DNA of 64,000 nt from Lewinellaceae bacterium. GTDB taxonomy: Bacteria; Bacteroidota; Bacteroidia; Chitinophagales; Saprospiraceae. The stretch spans positions 248,001 to 312,000 of the forward strand of contig JACJYE010000007.1 in assembly GCA_020636255.1 (NCBI GenBank), written 5' to 3'. Positions 34,794-43,747 of the stretch are shown piece after piece. Under the pieces are notes generated by a model that saw nothing but the letters and a program-made list of their open reading frames with translations, was not told the DNA's origin and ran no database searches. The position numbers were made by a program, and so were the translations under genes. Position 1 is the first letter of the stretch. The number at the start of each line of letters is the position of its first letter.

Positions 34794-37454
34794 ATGAAAC
34801 ACCTACTCCTCTGGTGCGTGCTGGCCATGCTATTACCGCTACCCAGTACGTTCGCTCAACTTCCTTCCGATACCTGTTCCGGGTTTGACATACAGCCTGC
34901 CCCCTTCTGTGGACAGGCCTGCCTGGCCTGCGACGGGCTCGACGGGTATATGGGGTACAATATGAACTTCCCCGGTTGGGATGCCCCCCCCCAATTTTGT
35001 GCGGCCCAATACAACAGCATCAACTGGCTGGCTTTTGTGGCCGGGTCCACCGAACTGCTGCTGGAGATCATTGTATATAACTGTCAGTCCGGCAGCGGGC
35101 TGCAGGCCGGTATTTACGGCACTACCGATTGCCTCAACTTTTACCAGGTATCGAATTGCGAAGAGGATATCTTTCCCTATGAGTTCACGGACCTCTCTGC
35201 TACCGGCCTCGTCCCGGGCCAGGTGTATTTCCTGGTGCTCGACGGCAACCTGGCCGATCTCTGTGAATTTTCCATATCCGTGCTGAACGGTTCTACCATC
35301 CCACCGCCACTGGCAGGCAACCTGTCCGTTGATGGCCCCGTTACAACCTACTGTCAGGGAGGGCCGTATACGTATTCCGCTATCGGTATCACGGGCGCAT
35401 CAACCTATACCTGGGAGCTGAATGGCGTCGCCGTTGGGGGTTCGGGGCCCTATATCGATATCAGCTTCCCCCAGGCCGGCGCCTACCAGTTGTGCGTAAC
35501 CGCCTCCAGCCCATGCCGGAATGAGAGCCAGGGGGCCTGCTACGACATAACGGTTGAGCCGCCGCCAACGGAGTATGTTACCGGGTTTATCTGTGCAGGA
35601 GGGCCATATTTCGATTACCTGGGCATATTGTTCACCAATCCGGGGGTATACTATCTGGACTATCCCCTGCCCAATGGCTGCGAACAGGACGTCGTGCTCA
35701 CCGTTTTACAGTATTTCCCTACTTACACCGACCTGGGAAACATTTATCACTGCAGCCTACAGGGGCCTTATTATGTTGGCGGCCAGCCAATAGTGAATGA
35801 CGGGCCATTTGTCCTGTCCTTACAGAACCAGTATGGCTGTGATAGCATCATTTCGGGGGCCCTGATCACCATAATTCCGGATACCGTTAGCGTCGACACG
35901 GCTATTTGCGCAGGGCAGCCTTTCGTTTTTGGAAATGACACGCTCTATATAGCTGGTACCTATGTCGATACGGTTGCCGGCCTTTCGGGCTGCGATATCC
36001 TGGCCCAGCTCAATCTTGAGGTTTTGCCTGCCCCTGAAACTGTGCTACAGGTTACTATCTGTATGGGCGAGGCCTATACGCTGGGCGATTCTACCTATAC
36101 CGAGAGTGGGCTGTACACTCAGGCATATCCCACTCCACAGGGCTGCGACAGCACCGTCCTGATCGAGCTGCTGGTGCTTCAACCGGTTGATACTGTTCAG
36201 GCCAGTATTTGCAATGGAGCCTCCTATACGCTGGGCGGAGAAACCTTCGACAGCGCGGGGGACTATCAGCTTACCCTCACCAGCCCTTCGGGCTGCCAGT
36301 TGCTGGTGCAACTCGAACTGTCCATTCTGCCCTCATTTGCCGATACGCTGACGGCCAGTTTCTGCGCGGGAGGAACTTATACTTTCGGCAATCTGGTGTA
36401 CGTTGCCCCGGGGGTATATGCCGATACGCTCACGGCAGCTAATGGCTGCGACAGCATCATCGTGCTGAACCTGGAAGAGTTGGAAACGGATACCACCTAC
36501 CAGGCGCTTGGCCTTTGCGAAGGAGAAACCATTGTCGTCGGCGGAGCAGCTGTCGATACAAGCGGTATTTTTTCTTATACACTGGTAGGTTCCGATGGCT
36601 GCGACAGCGTCATTATTGTGGAAACTATGGTTTTGCCCACCGTATATGCCATGCTTTCAGACACTATATGCGAAGGGGATAGTTATATACTTGGAAACGA
36701 GGCATATACACAAAGCGGCCAGTATACGGCACTGTTCACCTCCAGCCTGGGGTGCGACAGCATTGTAACGCTCAGCCTCTTCGTCATGCCTGTTGTGGAG
36801 TTGGCGATCGATACGGCCTTATGCCCGGGCGAATTCTTTACCGTAGGGCCCTATGTTTTTGGCGAACCCACCCAGGGCCAGCTGCAATTTCCAGGCGCCG
36901 GTAATTGCGACAGCATTGTACACCTCAACCTGGAATATTACGATACCCTAAGCCTTGTTTCGGCCGACATCCGGCCCGACCACGGAACCGTCTTCGGTGG
37001 AAGTATACATGTGGAGATGGGCGGAGGCACGCCGCCGTACCGTTATTTCTGGAGTAATGGAGAGGACAGCAACGACATCAGCCTGCTTGATTTCGGGCAG
37101 TATTTCCTGATCGTCACCGATGCCCGGGGATGCCAGCAGGGTTTTTATTTCGAGCTGCCCTTCGAACCTGGGCCACAAGTACCCGGGCAGGTACCCCGCA
37201 ACAACGGCGGCATGCAGGTAGCGCCCAACCCCTTCGGCGATATGTTCCGGGTATGGTGGCCTGAAGAAGATGGTAGCGAGCCGGTGCGCCTGATGCTCTT
37301 CAACCTTGCAGGGCAGAAGGTTTGGGAGCAGGAAGCAATGGCCGGGCAGCCAATCCAGGCCGGGCGGCAGTTGCCCGAAGGGGCCTACTGGCTGGCGGCC
37401 ATCCGGAACGGCCGGAGCGCCGGCGTACAGCGGGTGGTGCGGCTCAGGCAGTAG
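34794..37454 (+). CDS. T9SS-exported protein with nine Cys-paired repeats
   Basis: 886 aa. Signal peptide (1-21, ending TFAQ). Residues about 30-170 resemble a discoidin-like/Cys-rich beta domain; a PKD/Ig-like segment follows. From about 265 to 720 there are nine repeats of about 47-60 aa with the pattern CxGxxYxxG, then GxY, then GCDS followed by a hydrophobic strand (examples: TICMGEAYTLGDSTYTESG; SFCAGGTYTFGNLVYVAPG). A SprB-like repeat (GTPPYRYFWSNGE) and a C-terminal T9SS domain (NNGGMQVAPNPFGDMFRVWW) end it. Likely a surface adhesin or matrix protein. The 3' end overlaps the next gene by 11 nt, convergently. Confidence 0.85.
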   Translation: MKHLLLWCVLAMLLPLPSTFAQLPSDTCSGFDIQPAPFCGQACLACDGLDGYMGYNMNFPGWDAPPQFCAAQYNSINWLAFVAGSTELLLEIIVYNCQSGSGLQAGIYGTTDCLNFYQVSNCEEDIFPYEFTDLSATGLVPGQVYFLVLDGNLADLCEFSISVLNGSTIPPPLAGNLSVDGPVTTYCQGGPYTYSAIGITGASTYTWELNGVAVGGSGPYIDISFPQAGAYQLCVTASSPCRNESQGACYDITVEPPPTEYVTGFICAGGPYFDYLGILFTNPGVYYLDYPLPNGCEQDVVLTVLQYFPTYTDLGNIYHCSLQGPYYVGGQPIVNDGPFVLSLQNQYGCDSIISGALITIIPDTVSVDTAICAGQPFVFGNDTLYIAGTYVDTVAGLSGCDILAQLNLEVLPAPETVLQVTICMGEAYTLGDSTYTESGLYTQAYPTPQGCDSTVLIELLVLQPVDTVQASICNGASYTLGGETFDSAGDYQLTLTSPSGCQLLVQLELSILPSFADTLTASFCAGGTYTFGNLVYVAPGVYADTLTAANGCDSIIVLNLEELETDTTYQALGLCEGETIVVGGAAVDTSGIFSYTLVGSDGCDSVIIVETMVLPTVYAMLSDTICEGDSYILGNEAYTQSGQYTALFTSSLGCDSIVTLSLFVMPVVELAIDTALCPGEFFTVGPYVFGEPTQGQLQFPGAGNCDSIVHLNLEYYDTLSLVSADIRPDHGTVFGGSIHVEMGGGTPPYRYFWSNGEDSNDISLLDFGQYFLIVTDARGCQQGFYFELPFEPGPQVPGQVPRNNGGMQVAPNPFGDMFRVWWPEEDGSEPVRLMLFNLAGQKVWEQEAMAGQPIQAGRQLPEGAYWLAAIRNGRSAGVQRVVRLRQ

Positions 37455-39153
37455 CTGCTCCGGCCTCGTGGTTGCCCAATATCTGGTTCAGGATCCGTAT
37501 CGTGATCATGTAAGTGGGTTTTACGCCATCCATGCCCAGGCTGCCCGAGGCCAGCGTGCCGCCGGTCACCAGAGGGTTGTCTGAGGCGTAGTAGGCATAA
37601 CGCAACACGACGTTCTCGTTGATGCTTTTCCGGATCTTGGCAGCAGCCTGGATGGCCTTCTGGTAGTGGGCCCCTTCCATCTCCAGCCCTACCGCTTTCC
37701 AGGAGGATCGCCGGAAATAGCGGAGTATATCCATGTTCTGCAGGGAGGTGCCCAGCACGGTGATCATAGGCCCTTCCAGCACGTTGAGGCCATGCCCTTC
37801 GAAATCGGCCCCCGAGAGGTGGTTGTCGAACGGGTAGTTATCGGCGGTGCCTTCGAAGACGTGGGCGTTGGGTACCATAATGTCGCCTTTGCCGCCTTCG
37901 AGGATGCCGGCTTTGCCCATAATGGAGATGGATTCCACCTTTAACGGAATGCGCTGGCCTTCCAGTTCGTAGGGCTTCAGCAGCTCGTCCATGGTCTCGT
38001 AGGCCTGTTCACCGAAGGCGTAATCCATCACCAGGATGACGGGTTTATGCTGGGCGATATATTCGGCGTTCCACATCAGTTCGGGCGGCAGTTTGTTCGG
38101 CCTGATCTGGGTGGTGTCGAAGATCTGCACGGTGATCATGGTGCCGCTGGTATCCTCTATCTGATGCATGCCGTTGCGGAGGGCGTAATCCAGCACGCGA
38201 TGCCGCATTTCACTATTGTCTTCCATGCTCAGCTCCCGTGCCAGATTTTCGAGCTCGTCTTTTTGCCCGAGGGCGGCGTTGGCATATAAGGAGTTCATCA
38301 CGCTGTGCGGGTTGGCGCTGATGATATGCACCGGCCGGCCCAGCATATCTTTTTCCGCCAGGTATTCCTTGATATTGCGGGCCCATATCTCTCCGTAATA
38401 GTGGTGGCCGATGCGCTCGCGCAATGCGGAGGAGAAGGAAATTTCGCGGTCGTTCTGCTGCTGTGCTTCCTCTGTCGAGAGCTTGCCCAGCCAGTACGTG
38501 ATATGGAAGATGCTGTTGACGTCGGGGTCGTGGTCGAAGCGCCGGCAGGCTTCCACCGTTTCTTCGTAGGTACGCCCCAGCAGGGTGCTGAGGTAGGTAT
38601 AGGCAATGCTTTTGTTGTATTCTTCGCCTTCTTCTTCCCGCCTTACGATCTCTTCCAGCATTTTCCAGTCCCGCTTCTTGCGCAGCTTGTGGTCCTCGCT
38701 ATTGCGGCGGATCTTCTCCGCCTCTATGTACATAAAGGTGAGATGGGTAAGGATATCGTAAATATCGCTCCGGCCCCGTGTCATTTCGATAAACATTTCC
38801 TCCTGGTCGATGCGGTAGCAGTTGCGGCGGCGCTTGGGCGGCACGATGGGCTGGAAGGTCGATTTTTCGAAACCTTCGCGGGAGATGAGCTTGATGTAGC
38901 GGCATTCCTCGATCCCTCTGGGCAGGCGCTGGTATACGTACAACAGGCCCTCGAGCTCTACGCGTTCCGGGTCGCTGATCGAGCCGTATATCTCCGGCTG
39001 AAGTTGCATCATGGACTCGATCATGGCATCTCCGGAAATGCCGAGGGGTTTGTAGCTGCCGCGGATAAAGAGATGGCGCATGGCAATGTAGAGGCGTTGG
39101 ATGGCCGCTCTTGATTCCTGGGCTCGGCTACGCTGGGTGGGCTTTAAAGACAT
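37444..39153 (-). CDS. Conserved Bacteroidota protein (DUF6909-like) with phosphorylase-like C-terminus
   Basis: 569 aa, soluble. The N-terminal about 250 residues are helical (RAAIQRLYIAMRHLFIRGSY). The C-terminal part has KPVILVMDYAFGEQAYETMD and TVLGTSLQNMDILRYFR followed by AVGLEMEGAHYQKAIQAA; the LEMEGA string resembles the purine-base pocket of nucleoside phosphorylases and AMP nucleosidases. The family name DUF6909 is from memory. It may be a nucleoside-processing enzyme, but catalytic residues are not proven. Convergent overlap with the previous gene. Confidence 0.7.
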   Translation of the reverse strand: MSLKPTQRSRAQESRAAIQRLYIAMRHLFIRGSYKPLGISGDAMIESMMQLQPEIYGSISDPERVELEGLLYVYQRLPRGIEECRYIKLISREGFEKSTFQPIVPPKRRRNCYRIDQEEMFIEMTRGRSDIYDILTHLTFMYIEAEKIRRNSEDHKLRKKRDWKMLEEIVRREEEGEEYNKSIAYTYLSTLLGRTYEETVEACRRFDHDPDVNSIFHITYWLGKLSTEEAQQQNDREISFSSALRERIGHHYYGEIWARNIKEYLAEKDMLGRPVHIISANPHSVMNSLYANAALGQKDELENLARELSMEDNSEMRHRVLDYALRNGMHQIEDTSGTMITVQIFDTTQIRPNKLPPELMWNAEYIAQHKPVILVMDYAFGEQAYETMDELLKPYELEGQRIPLKVESISIMGKAGILEGGKGDIMVPNAHVFEGTADNYPFDNHLSGADFEGHGLNVLEGPMITVLGTSLQNMDILRYFRRSSWKAVGLEMEGAHYQKAIQAAAKIRKSINENVVLRYAYYASDNPLVTGGTLASGSLGMDGVKPTYMITIRILNQILGNHEAGAATA

Positions 39154-39181
39154 GTAGGTTCATTTTCCGCAAAAATAATCA

Positions 39182-40630
39182 TTATTGCAATTCCAGCTCC
39201 ACCCGGTTATTTTGCCGGCGCCCCTGTTCCGTGCCGTTATCGGCAATGGGGTAGCGCTGGCCATAGCCTTCATAGCGAAGGCAGCTGGCAGGCGCGCCTT
39301 TTGCCACCAGGTAATCAAAGCATAGGCGGGCGCGTTCTTCCGACAGTGCCTGGTTGATGCGGGCATTGCCCCGGTTGTCGGTATGCCCCTTGATGATGAG
39401 GAAGGCTTCGGGATGCTGCGACAGGTATCGGGCAGCCTGATTCAGGATGAGCTGGTGGCTGGCGAGCAGGGCGGCGTCGTTGGGTTCGAAAAACAGCCTT
39501 TGCATCGGCGGCATGGCGACGGGGGAAGGAAGTTCCTCTTCGGGGCTCTCTTCGGGGCAGCCGTAGTTGGCCCGGCTCCCCGGCACATCCGGGCATTGGT
39601 CGCGGTCGTCCTCTATGCCATCCTGGTCCGTGTCTTCTATGGGGCAGCCATTTCTCGATGCGGGCCCGATCTTGTCAGGGCAGGCATCCTGTTCATCGTC
39701 TACGCCGTCGCCGTCGCGGTCGTGGCCCGGGCAACCGCCCTGGCTGATAGGGCCGGCGGCATCGGGGCATCGGTCGGTGAAGTCGGCGATGCCGTCGGCA
39801 TCGCTATCGGGGCATCCGTTGAGCGTTCCGGCAGCTAAGGGGCACCCGTCTTCGGGGTCGGGCCATCCATCGCCGTCGCTGTCGGGGCAGCCTTTGTATA
39901 AGGCCAGCCCGGCGAGTTCCGGGCACCGGTCCAGCCGGTCGGCAATACCGTCACCATCTCTGTCCTGAGTGCCCCAATGGTAGGTAACGACGAGGCTCCC
40001 GGTGGTATACCAGTCATTCTTTTCCGGGTTTGCCGCTGCGCTGATGCCGTCGATATAATCGGTAAAAGTGGCGCGTGCGCCCAGTTCCAGCCCCAGGCGC
40101 CACTGTTCGCTCAGGTTGAACCTGAGGCCCAGGCCTAACGGCAGGACAAACCGGGTGTGGCTGTATCCGGCCTGGGCGTCGGCCTTGACCCCGGCGTTGG
40201 GCGGGTCGGCGCCGTTCCCGAAAAAATCGGGCTTCGGGGCCATCGACAGGAGCGCACCGCCGGCAAACAGGTAAGGCGTAGCGATGCCGTCGGAAAGCTC
40301 TGAGGGGAAGACGTACCATTCCGCCAGCAAAGCGTATTCACTGATATCCGTTTTGAAGGAAAAGCCACGGCTAGCCCGCTCGTGGGGCCTGGCGTCGCTG
40401 CCACTGAGCTGCCCCCTGAGCAGCTGTGCCCGGAGCGATAAGCGGGGAGATAAGTGCCGCCGCAGGGCGAGGCCGTAAACAGGCTGTACATCTTTCAACG
40501 AGCCGAGCGCGGAAAACGCGAGGTCGCCCTGGTAAATGGCCCCGCCGCCCAGAAGGCCCCCTTCCCACCTGTACTGCGCCGGCAAAACCATGGGCAGAAT
40601 CGTCATCACTACGAGTAGAAGCCTTCTCAT
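39182..40630 (-). CDS. OmpA-family outer-membrane protein with TSP3 calcium repeats
   Basis: 482 aa. Signal peptide (1-18, ending LPAQ), an eight-stranded barrel-like region (about 20-215), four to five thrombospondin type 3 repeats (DRDGDGIADRLDRCPELAG; DSDADGIADFTDRCPDAAG; DRDGDGVDDEQDACPDKIG), then an OmpA peptidoglycan-binding domain (IIKGHTDNRGNARINQALSE; GYGQRYPIADNGTEQGRRQN). It anchors outer membrane to peptidoglycan. The calcium loops keep their DxDxDG and Cys positions. Confidence 0.92.
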   Translation of the reverse strand: MRRLLLVVMTILPMVLPAQYRWEGGLLGGGAIYQGDLAFSALGSLKDVQPVYGLALRRHLSPRLSLRAQLLRGQLSGSDARPHERASRGFSFKTDISEYALLAEWYVFPSELSDGIATPYLFAGGALLSMAPKPDFFGNGADPPNAGVKADAQAGYSHTRFVLPLGLGLRFNLSEQWRLGLELGARATFTDYIDGISAAANPEKNDWYTTGSLVVTYHWGTQDRDGDGIADRLDRCPELAGLALYKGCPDSDGDGWPDPEDGCPLAAGTLNGCPDSDADGIADFTDRCPDAAGPISQGGCPGHDRDGDGVDDEQDACPDKIGPASRNGCPIEDTDQDGIEDDRDQCPDVPGSRANYGCPEESPEEELPSPVAMPPMQRLFFEPNDAALLASHQLILNQAARYLSQHPEAFLIIKGHTDNRGNARINQALSEERARLCFDYLVAKGAPASCLRYEGYGQRYPIADNGTEQGRRQNNRVELELQ

Positions 40631-40751
40631 TAAAAGATGAAAAATTTGGTGTATATGTTTTCTATTTAGACTGCGAACTTCAGCCCTTGTTACTTCTGTG
40701 AGTCAATGTACAGAAAATCAACGAAAAAAGCCGGCTGCACGCTGCTGCCGG

Positions 40752-40908
40752 CAGGGCAATCGCATTTAAAAAAGTATTCTTCATCTTGCCCAGGCGGCGG
40801 CTTTTTTGGTTCGTTTTTTGGCCGCCCAAAAAATGAACGAAGGAGATCAGGCAAAATCCAGGAGGCCCGATGATTAACAAAGCATAAAATCAAATGCGAT
40901 TGCCCTGC
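40752..40908. repeat. Inverted-repeat element of about 157 bp
   Basis: CAGGGCAATCGCATTT (40752-40767) is exactly inverted at 40893-40908, with GCCGGC outside each arm (40730-40735 and about 40914-40919). The interior carries a second stem built on TTCGTTTTTTGG and CCAAAAAA-type strings. It looks like a small non-autonomous element or a large structured RNA; no transposase is nearby. Confidence 0.5.
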
Positions 40909-40944
40909 TGCTGCCGGCTTATATAGTAAAGATTCGGTGTTTTT

Positions 40945-40990
40945 AAAAAAAAGCTGCCCACTGTGAAATTAGCTCCCGATCAGTGGGCAG
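40945..40990 (-). terminator. Terminator of the DUF4382 lipoprotein gene
   Basis: On the minus strand a 10-bp stem CTGCCCACTG / CAGTGGGCAG (40981-40990 and 40954-40963) is followed by CTTTTTTTT. It lies 23 nt past the stop codon. Confidence 0.85.
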
Positions 40991-41013
40991 AAAAACTGGT
41001 TGAGTTTCCAGGT

Positions 41014-41964
41014 TTATTCTTCACACAAAACATTGCCTTGATCATCGAAGATGACGGTGAGGCCATCTACGCCCGGCCCTTCCAGCCGGGTGTCATACCA
41101 GGTATCTCCATTAGCGCGGGTTACCTGGTATGCTTCCGCCACTTCATCGTAAGCGGGGTAGCTGCCGTTTATCGCAGCCTGCACTCCAGCGGGAAGATCA
41201 GCTTCTTCGATCCAGATCGCCGATTGCAGAAAAGCGCCATCCTGCCCGAAATACAGGTAGATATCCATGTTGCCGTCGGAGGCTGCCACCAGGTATACTT
41301 CATCGCCACCGCAGAGTGTCGCCCGCGAGGGGTCGAGGGCATAACCGCTGTAGTTGTCTTCCAGATATTGTTGGGCATCATCTGGCAGGCCGTCGATGTC
41401 GATGTCGTCGTCCCCACCGCAGTTGGCGTCGTCATTCATAACCCTGATGACAGGGTGCATAATAAACTTGCCGTTGCCGGTTTGATGGATCGATGCGCCG
41501 GCATCGAAATCCAGCAGGAGGTCGTAGGCCGAAGTGGCCGCAAGGCCGAGACAGAGGTTGATCTTTATGCCCGACTGCATGGCGGAGGGGATCTTCAGCT
41601 CGTACTCCTCTCCGTTAACTACCACGGTGTTGTCTTCTCCTAATACGAGGCGGATCTGCCTGACGTCGTCCAGGGGGACGACGGCATCGGCGATCACCGT
41701 ATCCAGCCCGCCCTGGTATTCCAATAGGTTATAAACGCCGGCATTGGTGTTGAGGCCTATAACTTCGGTTCCCCCCGGGCCTTTGATCACGACCTGCTGC
41801 AGGTCGATATTGACTTCATCAAAGGCCACCGGGGCATCGGTAAGCCGGATGTTGAGCTGAGTGAAGTGGTATAACGGAGAATCCTCCACGTCCTCCTGGC
41901 AGCTACCCATCAGCATTGTCAGGGGTAAAACCAACCACAAAAAGCGTGCGAAACGATTGTTCAT
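41014..41964 (-). CDS. DUF4382-domain lipoprotein
   Basis: 316 aa. Signal peptide with lipobox LMGSC (Cys22 region), then a DUF4382 domain (about 30-165; LNIRLTDAPVAFDEVNIDLQ, KGPGGTEVI, ADAVVPLDDVRQIRLVLGED) and a C-terminal PepSY-like segment (ADLPAGVQAAINGSYPAYDE). Surface or periplasmic lipoprotein, function unknown. ATG 41964 gives the signal peptide; the longer frame to 42252 is not supported. Confidence 0.8.
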   Translation of the reverse strand: MNNRFARFLWLVLPLTMLMGSCQEDVEDSPLYHFTQLNIRLTDAPVAFDEVNIDLQQVVIKGPGGTEVIGLNTNAGVYNLLEYQGGLDTVIADAVVPLDDVRQIRLVLGEDNTVVVNGEEYELKIPSAMQSGIKINLCLGLAATSAYDLLLDFDAGASIHQTGNGKFIMHPVIRVMNDDANCGGDDDIDIDGLPDDAQQYLEDNYSGYALDPSRATLCGGDEVYLVAASDGNMDIYLYFGQDGAFLQSAIWIEEADLPAGVQAAINGSYPAYDEVAEAYQVTRANGDTWYDTRLEGPGVDGLTVIFDDQGNVLCEE

Positions 41965-42377
41965 AGAACTGTTTTTGATCGAGGGCCGATGGCGCTCCAG
42001 ATTACATTGCACCTGAAAGGCCGGCCGAGATACGAATAAATGCAGTGCGCGAACGATCATGGCGCCACACCAGCCCCAGCTGTGAAAAAATAAAAGCGTT
42101 ATCCTTTCTATCCGGTAGTGGTTTAGAAAAAAAGGGGCTGGCTTCCCAGCCCCGCTATTCATGAGAATCGGATAGTATGTTTGCTTGTGAAAAAAAAAGG
42201 GATATTGAAGCTGGGGCTTCAGGTGTTTTTTTGGGATCTTTTTTTTCATCAATCCACCGAAAGCTGCGGGGCAGCTTTTCGGCGGATGATGTTCATGGGA
42301 TTACAACTGCTAAAACTGTTGTTGGGATTATGTGGCCGTCTTTGCAAAAAAAATCATGGAATTATAACTGTCCCTTT
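41965..42377. other. Intergenic region with terminator, hairpin and a short direct repeat
   Basis: 413 nt upstream of the DUF4382 gene and downstream of the T9SS/dockerin-like gene. Besides the terminator at 42127-42154 it has a hairpin at 42254-42285 (CCACCGAAAGCTGC / GCAGCTTTTCGGCGG) and the near-repeated strings CATGGGATTACAACTG (42297) and CATGGAATTATAACTG (42355). No gene is seen. Confidence 0.5.
42127..42154 (-). terminator. Terminator downstream of the T9SS/dockerin-like gene
   Basis: Minus-strand stem GGGGCTGG / CCAGCCCC with loop GAAG-type, followed by TTTTTTT. It is 220 nt past the stop of the gene at 42378 and separates it from the DUF4382 gene. Confidence 0.75.
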
Positions 42378-43508
42378 TTAGGGTACGCGGGCAACTTTTC
42401 GCATGAAGATGCCCTTATCCGTCTCAATTTTCAAAAGGTACAGCCCCTGTGGCAGGGCCGATAGTTTAATCTTTGCTTTGGCTGCCGGCCGCGATGCTTT
42501 CCAGCTCCCCATCAGCTGCCCGCTCAAAGTGTACATTTCTACGTTACGGGCCTTCGCACCTGTAGCCGGCCGCAGCTCGATGGTTAGCCAATCAGTAGCC
42601 GGGTTGGGGTAAACCATCACTTCATCGCTTCCCACTTCGTATTCCCGGCTGTCGAGCAACAGGGAATCTTCTGCGAGGCTGGTGTTGGAAGGCGCGATCT
42701 TCGTGCTTTCCAGCTGGTTGTCGATCAGGCGGATGCTGTCCGTCCCCAACTGTACTAACCCGACGATGATGTCTTCCATGACGATGGTGAACTTTCCGAC
42801 TGCACCGGCGCCGCTGGGAATGGGGTCGCCGGCACTTTTCCGGTAGATCGCCATTTCCGCTATGCCGTTATCATCGTCTACATAAAGGTATTCCTTCGCC
42901 ATTTGGGTGCCCTGGCCGTCGATCCAGCTGTCGGGCGTGAACTCGAAAGAGAAATTCTGGTTGCTGCTACCGGGAGAATCCTTGATGTTGTCGGTGTCGA
43001 AGTGCACCGTGAAGGCTATCCCGAAAAAGTTGTAGATGGAATCTCCTTCTACCCCTAACGACAACGTAACTTCTTCTTCTGCTCCCGGCTCTGTAAGTGG
43101 GTCGGTGGCATTGAGCAGCAACACGGGGTCCTCGCCTGCATTGCCCAGGAAGTATTCATCCGGAGAAACAATGCCGTGAACCTGGTGGTAGTTGTTCTTG
43201 ATGATCGTCAGGTCATCATCCGTTATGGCTCCGTCGCCGTCGCAGTCTGCGAAAGCGAAGTTGAGGCCGTCCGGAAAATCCTGGCTCCAGAACTCGCTGA
43301 TGGGCTGGGCGCTCCAGTCGCCGGAAATTACCGGGCGCGCCGGGCCAACAGAATCCTTAGCGAGGGCCCAATAGAGTATATCTATATTGTTGACGATGCC
43401 GTTGTTGTTCACATCGCCGGGCCATACCTCCTGAGCCTGTAACGGCGTCAGCCCTAACAGAAAACCCAGTGTTGCTATTCCCAGTATTTTGGTTATCTCG
43501 CGTTTCAA
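42378..43508 (-). CDS. T9SS-exported protein with cohesin/dockerin-like features
   Basis: 376 aa from a TTG start at 43508, giving the signal peptide MKREITKILGIATLGFLLGL to LQAQ. Dockerin-like calcium loops follow (GDVNNNGIVNNIDI; DCDGDGAITDDDL), then a cohesin-like beta domain (VTLSLGVEGDSIYNFFGIAF; VGKFTIVMEDIIVG) and a T9SS sorting domain (DEVMVYPNPATDWLTIELRP). ATG 43562 is an alternative, but a well-spaced promoter at 43535-43566 would start transcription downstream of it, which favours TTG. Divergent from the helical protein gene at 43748. Confidence 0.8.
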   Translation of the reverse strand: MKREITKILGIATLGFLLGLTPLQAQEVWPGDVNNNGIVNNIDILYWALAKDSVGPARPVISGDWSAQPISEFWSQDFPDGLNFAFADCDGDGAITDDDLTIIKNNYHQVHGIVSPDEYFLGNAGEDPVLLLNATDPLTEPGAEEEVTLSLGVEGDSIYNFFGIAFTVHFDTDNIKDSPGSSNQNFSFEFTPDSWIDGQGTQMAKEYLYVDDDNGIAEMAIYRKSAGDPIPSGAGAVGKFTIVMEDIIVGLVQLGTDSIRLIDNQLESTKIAPSNTSLAEDSLLLDSREYEVGSDEVMVYPNPATDWLTIELRPATGAKARNVEMYTLSGQLMGSWKASRPAAKAKIKLSALPQGLYLLKIETDKGIFMRKVARVP

Positions 43509-43534
43509 AGACCACTTTGTTTGTAATGCTGATA

Positions 43535-43566
43535 CAAAAATAGGCCAGCCCGCGTGCCGCATCAAA
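43535..43566 (-). promoter_or_regulatory. Bacteroidota promoter for the T9SS/dockerin-like gene
   Basis: Minus strand: TTTG (43566-43563), 20-nt spacer, TATTTTTG (43542-43535). This is a close match in sequence and spacing to the Bacteroidota consensus. Transcription would begin near 43528, leaving a leader of about 20 nt to the TTG start. Confidence 0.6.
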
Positions 43567-43655
43567 TACATTTTTTTGTATTTTTCAGATGCAAACATGT
43601 CCATTTGTTTTTTAATGTCATTTTTATACATACACAAATAATTGATTTTTAGTGA

Positions 43656-43689
43656 TTTGATTATTATTTATTATAAATAATTATATTTG
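43656..43689 (+). promoter_or_regulatory. Bacteroidota promoter for the 43748 gene
   Basis: TTTG (43656-43659), 22-nt AT-rich spacer, TATATTTG (43682-43689). Expected start near 43697, 50 nt before the ATG. Confidence 0.45.
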
Positions 43690-43747
43690 AAAATCAGATT
43701 TTTTCGGAAAAATGGTCAAATTACCCTAAATAAAAATCGCCAAATTC

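Larger units (their letters stand above)
40631..41013. other. Gene-free region with nested inverted repeats
   Basis: 383 nt between the OmpA start and the DUF4382 3' end. It holds a 16-bp perfect inverted repeat (40752-40767 / 40893-40908), an inner pair around 40795-40845, and a terminator at 40945-40990. No coding frame is supported. Confidence 0.55.

Noticed and set aside
40690..40893. Minus-strand frames inside the nested inverted repeat
   Set aside because: Two overlapping frames with no protein-like character; they follow from the repeat structure.
43509..43637. N-terminal extension of the T9SS/dockerin-like protein from ATG 43562 or further upstream
   Set aside because: A well-matched promoter at 43535-43566 predicts transcription starting downstream of those codons; the TTG at 43508 gives a normal signal peptide.
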